From Trifolium pratense (lineage: Eukaryota; Streptophyta; Magnoliopsida; Fabales; Fabaceae), in the NCBI RefSeq assembly GCF_020283565.1, contig NC_060061.1, positions 15,475,362 through 15,539,361 on the forward strand: DNA of 64,000 bases, given 5' to 3'. Both the position numbers and the translations under genes were made by a program. Of this stretch, positions 11,876-22,032 are shown piece by piece (position 1 is the first letter of the stretch; every line of letters begins with the position of its first letter). The notes under the pieces are model-generated. The model saw only the letters and a list, made by a program, of their open reading frames with translations. It had not been told where the DNA came from and made no database searches.

Positions 11876-12296
11876 CGCATCATGATTCATGAAGGTACCT
11901 AAAATTGACTTTGACTCCTAACTATGGGGATTGTATCTTAGGTTATTATTTGAAGACTAGTTTAGTAAACAAAACTGTATCGATCAACTGTTAATTATAC
12001 TCCCCTCTTTTGTCTCAACCGCTAAGTTATTTCAATTTTCCTCCAATAATTTGGAGTTGTTTTGCTATTTACAAAACAAAAAAATAACAAAAATAAAATA
12101 ATTGGAGACCTTGTTATTTACAAACCAAAATCACTTATTGATATAAATAAGTGGGTGATATTTTATTTGTCAAAAAAAAAAAAAAAAGTGGGAGATATTT
12201 TGAGCTTGGTACAGTAATTGATCTAACTCGCTTAAAAAGTAGGGGTGGGGTATGACCCGTGGCCGTGAGTATTTTCAAAAACTATATTTTATTTCA
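11876..12296. other. Intergenic, nothing recognised
   Basis: AT-rich sequence with poly-A runs; no coding or repeat termini visible. Confidence 0.4.
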
Positions 12297-13240
12297 TGCT
12301 TAATTAGTTAAATGGTCCCTTAAAGACATTTTAGGTTTCATTATGGTCCCTTAAAAAAAATGTCTGAATTGGTCCCTTATTAATATCACGTTTGCCACAT
12401 TGGTCCCTTCCGTTAATTTATTAACACCAAATATATTAGGTGGACCAACATTACATGTGGTCCACCATAAATCTTAATAAATCATTTAATCTTAACCTTT
12501 GATTCTTTTGTCAAAATAGTAACCATTTGATTTTGTGTGTCTACCACATCAAGCAATACACCATCAACAACTATTTTTTCTCTCCATTTCTTTATCTTCT
12601 TCAATGGACTCACCATGAACACACCATTGACCTTCAATGGAGCTTTCACAAAAAAACTCAAATCGGCTTCAAAAATCACAAAAGAATACACAAATTCGCT
12701 TGATTTTTAGCACTGGTCATGAATCTATGCTTAGATTTCATAGTGGAGGCTTATATTTTGAAAACCGAAACAACAACTTAAGAACATAAAAATGACCAAA
12801 ACATGATTCAAGCAAACTCACACAAAATTAATGATTGGAAAAGCTTCAGAACATGATATTGAACATAAATCAACCAATACTTGCTTGATTTAAGCTTTAG
12901 AAGGAAATTGAAGAGACAAATTGAGGAAGAAGGTGATGTTGGAAAATTGGGGGAAAAGATGAATTTTAGAGTTTGTTTGAAGGTTGATTGAAGATTTGAG
13001 TATATTTTTTATGATGTTTATGAAAAAGATGAAGAAGAATGGAGGTAGAAGATGAAGAAGGGAGGAGGAAGAAGATGAACGGTGTTTTTTTGCACCATTT
13101 AACGTTTTTTGTCAAAAACTAACGGAAAGGACCAAAATGACTAGCGGAGATGTCTTTAAGGGACCAATCCGGACCTTTTTTTTTAAGGGACCATTGTAAA
13201 ACCTAAAATATCTTTAAGAGACCATTTGAATAATTAAGCC
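12297..13240. mobile_element. Mutator-like TIR element (944 bp)
   Basis: Long inverted ends built on GCTTAATTA and repeated 'TGGTCCCTTAA' motifs are flanked by TTTATTTCA (12288-12296) and TTTATTTTA (13241-13249), 8 of 9 bases equal. The interior has no transposase. A purine-rich stretch of GAAGA repeats (13020-13080) and an open frame on the minus strand (12482-12691) are not recognised as a gene. Confidence 0.82.
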
Positions 13241-13249
13241 TTTATTTTA

Positions 13250-14324
13250 TTTTCTTTTAGACATTGGAGGATTAAAGTTCATAGGTGAGTTCGATCCAAT
13301 TTTTTTCTTTTTTCTTTACGTTCTTTCCCAATTCAATTTATTTTTAGACTTATTTTATGAGTTTAATTGTTGTGTACCGTCGGTGTAAATTTTTTTTATA
13401 CATACATCCAATGATGTGTTGCCACATCATTTAATGAATGTGACACATCATATATTTTTAAATATCATACATTATTTTATGTTGAATAATAACAATGATA
13501 TCGCTAAAATTGAAATTAAAGTAACTACTAGTTCACGGGAAAGGTTTCCATATTGTACTATTAATCATTAATATTTATTACATGTGTTAAGTTTGTTAAT
13601 CTTTTGAGATAGTAGATGATCATCTCATTAGGAATTTACTTGCTGCTGATTGTATGAGGTTTTTATCTTTTAGATTAATCCTGCTGTAATTTTTTTTTGT
13701 TTGGGCTTAGGCCCTCATCATTATTAAAAAAAAAAATGATCATCTCATAAAATAAATAAATAAATTAAATGATCAAATAATAAACTACTTAAATGCAGTT
13801 TTAAGCCTCCTATTTTGAAAAAAACAATTTTGATCCTCCATTTTAAATTGTTCATCCATAAACTGAACTAGACCACACCCAAATTTAATAGTGTCATGCA
13901 TACCATTAGATAAACACGCCCCAGAAACACAGAAGCACATCCATTAGGTAAACACAAACTTTAGTCCTAGAAATCCTAATTCTTCTATAATGTCAAACTA
14001 ATAGTCTAGGCCTATGCAATATCTATCTATCTACAAGTCTATCTAAACCATAAAACCTCTCATGTCCGTGTGTATTTAATTGACCGTCAGAGTATGTGAA
14101 GTACAAGTCCCCTTAACAGGACTTGCTAACCAATGGTTCGGTATCAACAACTCAAAGCAGTTAAATTCACTCAAATCTTCAATTCCAAAATGATCACAAA
14201 GTATCCCGAAAGAACTTTATTGCTGTCAAAAATCAAAATTAAACTATTAGAGGTGTTTTCTTTCCAAAAATAATTATCATTAGAGGTGTTTAGAATTATA
14301 GAAAAAATTGTACTTAAAGCCCTC
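13250..14324. other. Intergenic, nothing recognised
   Basis: AT-rich DNA with no open frame of note and no clear element ends. Confidence 0.4.
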
Positions 14325-14482
14325 TTTTTTTTTTTTTTTTTTCACCACCAGTTGAATCTGGTTCGGGGTCAGTTCTTACATCAAGTGGTTCCAGCCTCCT
14401 CCGATCGCAGTTGCGGGGATCGAACCGCGATATTCCCTACCAAATTCAGCGTCAATCACCACTAAACTAACTAACTATCGTC
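14325..14482 (-). mobile_element. SINE (second tRNA-derived family), near-perfect TSD
   Basis: On the minus strand, 'TTAGTTTAGTGGTGATTG' (box A) and 'GGTTCGATCCCC' (box B) are followed by a conserved body and an A tail. The flanks are GTACTTAAAGCCCTC (14310-14324) and GTACTTAAGCCCTC (14483-14496). Related copies are at 42661-42812 and 60677-60826. Confidence 0.9.
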
Positions 14483-14658
14483 GTACTTAAGCCCTCTTTG
14501 TTAAAGAGTTTGTTAAAGAGAAACTATTGAGAGTGGATCAAATTTTTTATATAGTTTAGAATTATACACGGTCACAACAAGGGAGCCAATTCCACGATAC
14601 TATTCCTGTCCACAAAAAAATTCCACGAGACTACTGTATCAGTATTACAGCATCGATC

Positions 14659-14680
14659 AAGTCAATGACAAAGTCAATGA
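14659..14680 (-). promoter_or_regulatory. Paired W-boxes upstream of the truncated receptor kinase
   Basis: The minus strand reads TCATTGACTTTGTCATTGAC, giving two TTGACT/TTGAC cores 11 bp apart, the WRKY binding site. The same pair is conserved at 24268-24290 upstream of the full-length gene at 25127. WRKY control of defence receptor genes is well known; use here is inferred. Confidence 0.5.
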
Positions 14681-14828
14681 GGAGGTACATTAATTACACG
14701 TGTAATTAAAAGGGTTTGAAAATTCCATATAAGAAACAAATATATTTTCATACCTATGTTAAGCAATTTCTAGCATTTTGCCAAGAAGTGAGATAAGATT
14801 TCCATCAAACAGCTTTCTGAATGCACAT

Positions 14829-14858
14829 GATCGTTCAAGTAACAATTTTTTTGGTGAG
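14829..14858 (+). pseudogene. LRR exon remnant
   Basis: Ten codons (GAT CGT TCA AGT AAC AAT TTT TTT GGT GAG) resemble the LRR consensus DLSSNxFSGE. The flank is homologous to 24400-24545, where the remnant is clearer. It is a leftover of a deleted ectodomain. Confidence 0.5.
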
Positions 14859-15096
14859 TATCCAATACATATATCTGCATTTTTCTGACAATTTTTTAAT
14901 GTTTTTGTAAAATAATTTTTTAATGTTGATGTTTTTTTTTTGAAATGGTCAAAATTAATAAATTAATTGTTAGTGTTAGTATTTTTCAATTTTTCCGGGA
15001 CTTGAACACTTTTTTTTTATTTTTTTTTTATAAATTTTAATGTTGATGTAGTGAGCTAGGAAAAAAAAGAAAAACAGGGGATGCTGAATTGGAATC

Positions 15097-16775
15097 ATGG
15101 AATTCTCTGAACAATTCAAAGATTCATTTAGACAAGGTCTTATTGCTGGCTATATTTTCACAGCAACTTTTGCCATTGTTTTTTATATGTTCTATTGTCT
15201 ACCCACACAAATTATCAAGTTAAGGAAAAATAAGAACCTTAGACATAAGAAAACAAGAGAGGTGAGCAAATTCCCTAAGAAGGACTTGAAACAAGAAAAG
15301 ATCAAAGAGGTACCCTCTCCCTTTTGCATCTCTAGTTTCTGTACATTTTGATTTAATTAGATTGTTATTATTATTATTATTATGGGTCTTGTTATGTGCT
15401 TAGGCACATGTTAAGATATCCAATATAGAAATTCAATATAGGAATACGAGGTGCTTGTAACACCCAACATGCATCTTCTATTTTCTCAATGAAAATAAGC
15501 CACTTAAATAATTTTGTATGTGAAGTAAAAGTTAGTTTATGGGTACTACATACATATCTATTTATATGACTTATTCTCATTGGTTGTTAGATAAATACTC
15601 GCAATTCTTCATGGCTAATGTATGTCTCACTCTCACCCATTATTTACAATCTATTGGGGAATATATCGATGAACAGAAACTAAAGAAAGTAAGACAAAAA
15701 GAAAAAATGTTGCCTGTGGAGTTGCTAGAGAAAAGAATACAGGTAATCCAATCTATTAATCTGACAGATCAAACACAATTTTTTTATGAATATCTATAAT
15801 CTATACATTTGAAAATTGAAATAACATAATATTATTATCATTGATTTTTACTTGGATGAATGACATCAACAGATCAATAAAGTTGGACGGTTGACTTATA
15901 GAATAAACTTCACAAAACTTTGTCATGCAACAAACTACTTTAGTAAGGACAATGTCATTGGCGTAGGAGTGTTTGGGATAATGTACAAAGCAACATTTCC
16001 CAAGAATTGTTTCTTGGCAGTTAAGAAACTACATGATTCTCAATTTTGTATCAAAAGGTTTGAGCTAGAAATAATGATTTTGGGACAATATAGTCACCAA
16101 AACATACTTCCCTTGATTGGATTTTGCATAGAAGAAGAAAAAAATGAAAGAATTTTGGTGTATGAATACATGTCAAATGGAAGACTTTCTGATTGGTTGA
16201 ATGATGATACTACAAAATTAGGATGGACAAGGGTTATTAAAATTGCACTTGGTGTAGCAAGAGGTTTATGTTGTCTTCATCATAGTTTGCATATGGTTCA
16301 TCTTAGTATAAGCTTAGAGTGTATCTTGTTAGGGGATGATTTCGAGCCGAAAATATCCAATTTTGGAGGGGCCATGTTTATGAATAATGATTTGAACAAA
16401 AGCATAAGATTTGAGAAGAAGGATGTTTATGACTTTGGTTGTTTTCTTTTTGAGTTGATTAAGGGGAATAAATTTGGCCAAAGACATGATTGTTTAGGCA
16501 ATAATAATGTTCCGTTCGCGACGTACACATATCCAAATCATATGAACCTATTGGAGGACCATTTTGGGTTCTATGATGCAATGGATGAAACACTAAACAA
16601 GATAGAATTTGAAGATGAGGTATCTGCTCTTCTTAGAGTTGCATGTGATTGTGTTCATCCTATCCATGAAAAAAGGCCTACTATGCTTGAGGTGTACAAT
16701 AAGATGGGAAGCATATGGGAGAAAGATGAGATTTTTGAAGATCATGACCAATTTGGATTAATGCATAACTCTTAA
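15097..16775 (+). CDS. 5'-truncated BIR1-like receptor pseudokinase
   Basis: Exon 15097-15309 encodes a membrane segment ('GYIFTATFAIVFYMFYCLP') and basic juxtamembrane region; donor GTACCC. Kinase exon 15873-16775 follows acceptor CAG, in phase, giving about 371 residues. An optional 22-codon exon at 15677-15742 would also keep frame. The kinase keeps the glycine loop 'GVGVFG' and Lys of 'LAVKKL'. The catalytic loop reads 'HLSISLEC' instead of HRDxxxxN, and DFG is 'NFG', so phosphotransfer is unlikely. Signal peptide and LRRs are missing; only a remnant lies upstream at 14829. Closest family is the LRR-X BIR1-type receptors. It may be a pseudogene or a membrane-anchored regulator. Its N-lobe is duplicated at 18522-18858. 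Confidence 0.65.
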
Positions 16776-17576
16776 GTAATTGACACTATTTGTGCAAACC
16801 TTCAATTAAATTCAAATGTCCACATTCATGGTATCATGGAAATGCTTGCTAAGCTTTGGGGAGATGAGGATGAGGAAGAAAATGTCTCTCTTTGCATAGA
16901 AGATGAATAAATATGTTAATTATAAAGTTGATAATTTTACTATAGTTTTGTCTAAGTCTCAAAAGTAAAACTTGAGAAATAATTTGGGATCACTTTATTT
17001 TACAAGAAATTGTTCAACTAATATCACAAACTTGATGTAACTCAATTGCAAATCACAGATTTTTTGGTGTTCAATAGTGACAACAAGTTTAGAGGTAAGA
17101 CCTCATATTTTAATCTTAAGGCTCCCAAAATTTTGATGCATGATGTCATCGCACATCCGACATATGCTTTAGGGTCGGGCAATTATTAATTGTTAAAATG
17201 TTAGCAACGGCTCCCAAAAAAAAAAAATCAACGGGATTTGTTTTATACAATCTTGATATATTTAAATAGTTGCTCATTTTATTTTATTTTATTTTGTTTT
17301 ATCATCAAATCTAGTCTAGATAATGAAACAATATAATCTACTAAATAGAAGATCACATATCATTCATTCTCTGTTTTTGTGATTTATTTTTTCAGTGAAG
17401 CTCGAGAATGGGCGAAAGATGAGGCCACCCCACAAGATTGATGTTTTATTTAGTTATAAGTTATTATTAATTTATGTTACATGCATGGTTTAGTTTGCAC
17501 CTTAAAAAATGACTATACAACCTTCAAATTAATCCCCCATCCAAGATCAATCCAAGCTAAAGGAATAAAAAAAAAA
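16776..17576. other. Intergenic between pseudokinase and PR-1 gene
   Basis: 3' flank of the kinase and 5' flank of PR-1. 17540-17576 (ATCCAAGATCAATCCAAGC) is repeated before the second PR-1 gene. No other gene seen. Confidence 0.5.
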
Positions 17577-18041
17577 ATGAAGTCCTCAAATATTCTTGTG
17601 ATCTTAACAATTTTCTCAACATGTTGTTTCATTTGCTTAGCACAAAACTCCCCTCAAGACTACCTAGACGCGCACAATAAGGCTCGCGCTGAGGTTGGTG
17701 TCCCACCACTTTGTTGGGACGACAACCTTGCAGCCTATGCTAAGAACTTTACGGAATCAAAGATCGAAAGCTGTGAAATCACGAACTCCGGTGGGCCTTA
17801 TGGTGAGAATATTGCGGATGGTTCTGATGATATGACGGCTACGGATGCCATGAATATTTGGGTAGATGAAAAGAAATACTATGACAATGCAACCAACTCG
17901 TGTGTTGAACGTCCGTGTGATCATTATACAAAAGTTATTTCCCGTGATACTCTTCGTCTTGGTTGTGCTAAAGCAGATTCGCCAGATTGTATGTTTGGAT
18001 GGTCATTTTTTCTTTGTTGCTATGATCCACCAGGAAATTAA
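17577..18041 (+). CDS. PR-1-like CAP protein, C-terminally truncated
   Basis: Secreted defence protein of the CAP superfamily: signal peptide 'NILVILTIFSTCCFICLA', then '[19 protein letters not shown]'. The start at 17577 is chosen because the signal peptide follows it and the paralog starts at the same place; the upstream in-frame extension is not conserved. The open frame gives 154 residues. The usual HYTQVVW is 'HYTKVISRDT', losing the Trp. The frame stops right after 'DPPGN' because of a small insertion compared with the paralog at 18904, which removes the YVGxxP tail that forms the CAPE peptide. This copy is probably decaying. Confidence 0.8.
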   Translation: MKSSNILVILTIFSTCCFICLAQNSPQDYLDAHNKARAEVGVPPLCWDDNLAAYAKNFTESKIESCEITNSGGPYGENIADGSDDMTATDAMNIWVDEKKYYDNATNSCVERPCDHYTKVISRDTLRLGCAKADSPDCMFGWSFFLCCYDPPGN

Positions 18042-18401
18042 TATGTACGTGATCGACCTTACTAGAGTTTCCATGTTTAAATTTTCTTCATTTTCATTTT
18101 TATTTTATGTCATGTAATCTAGATTAGTGCTGGTAATCCTTGTCCTATATGGGTAGCTAGCATGATATTTGCATCATATATAGAAATGAAGGACTCGATG
18201 CATATTGGGTGATTTGGGGGTTAAGGTTTCTCGATTTCTTCTTAAAAGTAGAAAAGAAGAAATTTTTTATACATCTTTTAGATACAACATTTTTACAATT
18301 TTTTTTATTTATTTTGTGTTTAATATCTCAACCATTGGATTAAACCAAGAGATAAGAAAGCTATGAAGCACTAAGATATATCAACCATACTAAGATATGT
18401 G
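18042..18401. other. 3' flank of PR-1 copy; partly duplicated
   Basis: 18120-18210 (AGATTAGTGCTGGTAATCC...) is repeated at 19400-19470 after the second PR-1 gene. No other features. Confidence 0.5.
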
Positions 18402-18858
18402 ACCAGTTTTGATCTCTCTGATAATGAATTCACCGGTGGAATTCCGATAGATTTTGCAAATTGCACTTACCTGAATACTGTTAAACTTGACAACAATATG
18501 CTAAAAGGGGAAATTCCAAAACAACATTTCCCAGCAATTGTTTCTTGGCGGTTAAGAAACTACATGATTCTCAATTTTGTATCAAAAGGTTTGAGCTAGA
18601 AATAATTATTTTGGGACAATATAGTCACCAAAACATACTTCCCTTGATTGGATTTTGCATAGAAGAAGAAAAAAATGAAAATTTTTTGGTGTATGAATAC
18701 ATGTCAAATGGAAGACTTTCTGATTGGTTGAATGATGATACTACAAAATTAGGATGGACAAGGGTTATTAAAATTGCACTTGGTGTAGCAAGAGGTTTAT
18801 GTTGTCTTCATCATAGTTTGCATATGGTTCATCTTAGTACAAGCTTAGAGTGTATCTT
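18402..18858 (+). pseudogene. Chimeric LRR-kinase pseudogene fragment
   Basis: 18402-18520 encodes LRRs like those of the genes at 25127 and 29615 ('SFDLSDNEFTGGIPIDFANC'). At about 18521 it is joined to the kinase N-lobe of the gene at 15097 (matching 15991-16329: 'AVKKLHDSQFCIKRFELE', 'ILPLIGFC'). The kinase part is in a different reading frame from the LRR part. At about 18859 it stops in mid catalytic loop and is fused to the 5' leader of the next PR-1 gene. Both breakpoints are visible by comparison within this window. Confidence 0.9.
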
Positions 18859-18903
18859 GTAATCCCTCATCCAAGATCAATCCAAGCTAAAGGAATAAAA
18901 AAA

Positions 18904-19380
18904 ATGAACTCCTCAAATATTCTTGTAATCTTAACCATGCTGTCAACGTGCTGTTTCATTTGCTTAGCACAAAACACCCCTCACGACTACCTAGACGTGC
19001 ACAATAAGGCTCCCGCCGAGGTTGGTGTCCCACCACTCTGTTGGGACGACACCCTTGCAGCCTATGCCATGAACTATTCTGAATCAAAGATCGAAAGTTG
19101 TGAAATGGTGCACTCCGGTGGGCCTTATGGCGAGAATCTTGAGGAGGCTTCTGACCCTGAAATGACGGCTACGGATGCCGTGAATTTTTGGCCGGATGAT
19201 AAGAAATACTATAACAATGCAACGAACTCGTGTGTTCAAGATGAGTGTAGGCATTATACACAAGTTGTTTGGCATGATACTCTTCATCTTGGTTGTGATA
19301 AAGCACATTGTACGAAAGGATGGACGTTTATCATTTGTAGCTATGATCCACCAGGAAATTATGTAGGTGATCGACCTTAA
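18904..19380 (+). CDS. PR-1-like CAP protein
   Basis: 158 residues: signal peptide 'NILVILTMLSTCCFICLA', then a CAP domain with 'HSGGPYGENL' and an intact 'HYTQVVW', and the six cysteines expected of plant PR-1. It ends '[14 protein letters not shown]', one Tyr short of the usual RPY end. 'HNKAPAEVG' has Pro where Arg is usual. The start at 18904 is the ATG directly before the signal peptide; upstream codons come from the fused kinase fragment. It is a tandem duplicate of 17577. PR-1 proteins are apoplastic, bind sterols and are induced in defence. Its promoter was replaced: the kinase fragment begins 46 bp upstream of the ATG. Confidence 0.88.
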   Translation: MNSSNILVILTMLSTCCFICLAQNTPHDYLDVHNKAPAEVGVPPLCWDDTLAAYAMNYSESKIESCEMVHSGGPYGENLEEASDPEMTATDAVNFWPDDKKYYNNATNSCVQDECRHYTQVVWHDTLHLGCDKAHCTKGWTFIICSYDPPGNYVGDRP

Positions 19381-20039
19381 TTACTAGAGTTTCCAATGTA
19401 ATCCAGATTAGTGCTGGTAATCCTTGTCCTATATGGCATGATATTTGCATCATAGAAATGAAGGTCTTGATGCATATTAGGTTTGTTTTGAGGGTTAAGG
19501 TCTCTCACTCTCTCCATTTCTTCTCAAAAGTAGAAAAGAAGAAAGGAATGACTCAATTTATTAGAGAGCTAGATACATCGGAAGATTGACTCGATTCATT
19601 TCCAAAGATATTTTGTTTTTGAAATAGTCGATAGTTTGTAAACATAAAAATCTTATTTAGCGTTTTCGGTTCATATTTACTGAACATTTATTTTTTTAGG
19701 TCAATCACTTACTTCGGTACATACGTACCGAAATCATGTCATACTATGATGAATCTGCTTATCAAGCTAGCGTTAGCATAATGTCACATACCTTCGGTTT
19801 ACAGGTACCGAAGTGACGTAGTTTCGGTTCGTACCTACCGAAACATTACAAGGGTAAACCGGTCAATATGGGGGGCCTGGGAGGAATATCACAGAGCTTA
19901 AAAAGCAATTTTCTAACCTATTATCCACTCAACCCAACCTAAAAATGATTGGGTTTATTAAAGTCGATCCAAAACCGTGAACTAATGGGCCAACCCATCA
20001 ACTCGACCCATTTTGTACAATTCTATTGAATTTTCTCAT
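19381..20039. other. Intergenic with ACCGAA/TTCGGT palindromes
   Basis: 19660-19860 contains short inverted units such as TTCGGTACATACGTACCGAA and TTCGGTTTACAGGTACCGAA, like those in the element at 20040-20481. No gene. Confidence 0.6.
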
Positions 20040-20481
20040 GATGGTTTCTCTCCCAACCCCCCTCAATTCTTTTCTACCCCTGAATTTCTGTTTTTGCCCC
20101 TGGGGGTACTGCGGTTTATACGAACCGAAATAAGCTGACATTCTGATAAATTTCGGTAACCACTTACCGAAATCTGGGACATTTCGGTTCGCAGGTACCG
20201 AAACAATTATTTCGGTAAACTTCTACCGAAAATGGCCTAATTCCAGCGACCAACGTACCGAAATCTATGACATTTCGGTTCGCAGATACCGAACAAACTG
20301 ACGTTCGTTTTTTGTGTACCGAAAACGCTAATGTTCGATTTGCAGTTACCGAAATGGTCTAATATTTGGCTTCGGTGAATACGAACCGAAGTTTTTTGGC
20401 AGAAATGTTTCAAACCGCAAGGGGCAAACTTGGATTTTTGGGGGTAGAAAAGAATTGAGGGGGGTTGGGAGAGAAACCATC
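20040..20481. mobile_element. TIR element with 9-bp TSD, packed with small palindromes
   Basis: Inverted ends of about 60 bp (GATGGTTTCTCTCCCAACCC and complement) are flanked by TTTTCTCAT (20031-20039 and 20482-20490). The interior is a string of TTCGGT/ACCGAA inverted pairs. The 9-bp duplication suggests a Mutator-type element; no transposase. Confidence 0.88.
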
Positions 20482-20490
20482 TTTTCTCAT

Positions 20491-21325
20491 GCATGCATCC
20501 ATCCGAAGACCATTGACCAATAAGCAATAATAATGTTAAATTACCAAAACTGGACATATCCATTTTCATTATGTTGTACCAGTCTAGTCTTCACATCATT
20601 TTTTTCTTTTGTACAATTCAATTAATTATGAGATTGACTTTTTGTATAAGTTCATATTATTTTCCATTGAATTATTGTTTGTTTTCCTCATTGATTTATG
20701 ATGATGACCACTAAGAAAGAATCCATTTTGGTTTTTTCTCTTCCATATACGCGTCTCCGTATTTTTGCATTTTCCACTCACCAACATGCATCGCACTTTA
20801 CCCATCTTTAACATTTTGCTTCAATCAAATCTAAGATATGCGTGAAAGAAACTCTAAAATTTCCCTCAAAAGTGTCAATGTCAAGAAAAGTATGATAATT
20901 TTTTCCAAAGAAAAAACGAGCTAATAACACTCTTTTTTCGATAAAACCTCTAATATTCACTCTCTACTTATGTGAAAAAACATGTGAATCTCATAGAACC
21001 TATTTTTAAAGTGAGAGACTAACATTAATTTTAATCGATGATAAAATAAGTACTATTAAAGAGAGTCTTAAAATAAGAGTATTTCTAATTTCTAATTTCT
21101 AATTTCTAATTAATATTACTCCTCATAAAACAAATTGTGTTAATATTTTTCAGAACCCGTTCTACAAGCAAACTAAACAACCTAGTCAAAAAAAAAAACG
21201 AAATAAACAACTTTTCCATGAGATTAACTTGGCAAGTCAACATTTAAAAGACTTTATTTTTAGCAAACGAAATAATTGAAATTCCAAATAAATAAATGTT
21301 ATGTGGTGGACGTCCTATGAAATGC
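20491..21325. other. Intergenic, nothing recognised
   Basis: AT-rich DNA; the part after about 21100 is homologous to 28980-29200 upstream of the gene at 29615. Confidence 0.45.
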
Positions 21326-21335
21326 TATATAAAAA
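21326..21335 (+). promoter_or_regulatory. Putative TATA box
   Basis: TATATAAAAA, preceded by GGACGTCC (an ACGT-core box) about 15 bp upstream. It lies about 700 bp before the start codon at 22033; a 5'-UTR intron (21420-21990) is likely because the sequence between resembles the leader of the gene at 29615. Confidence 0.4.
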
Positions 21336-22032
21336 GCATAGATCACCAAACGTAGCCTATGTAGCTTAATCACTGGTGAGACACTAAGAAGTGAGAATCG
21401 CATGCATACTGAGCTCAAGTAAGCTTATACTAGACTGTTTAATTTCTCATTCAAGTTTTTGCTTTCTATCAACATTCTTTAGCAAATATATTTGCCAAAT
21501 CCAGTGTCTTCAAAATTTATAAATGATACTCACAAAATAAATAATATTGTAAATTTACTTACGTGGCTAAATTATACATAAATAATTTTTCAAAAGTAAT
21601 CTAGACTTCACTTGCTAATTTTCATGTTGAATATGAATCATAGTTACTGATAAGTGGACAAGTTGCTCGAGCGGCGGCCCTTTAGGCTTGGCCCAAACAT
21701 TTGTTGGGTCGCGGACTTTTCCTCTACACTATAATTCACAATGTTGTAAATTGGACCGTAGTATTGAAATACTACTCGGTAAATGGCTTGATTAATTAAT
21801 TGACAAATAAACACTACAGTATTCTGTTTCAAAAAGCACTACAATATATCACTTTACTTCATCAAAGATGTAGTCATAATTAGCCGAACTTCGTGATCAA
21901 GCCTTGTAACATTTTAGTTTTGAATCAGATTATTGTTCTAAGAGCATCACTCTTTGCCTTAATTTTCCTTCTTAACTCACCATTTCTTCTCCATATACAT
22001 GCAGTCTCCGATTTTGTATATGCACTACCAGA

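Noticed and set aside
20237..20569. 110-codon minus-strand open frame
   Set aside because: Spans the TIR and palindromes of the element at 20040-20481; translation consists of repeats.
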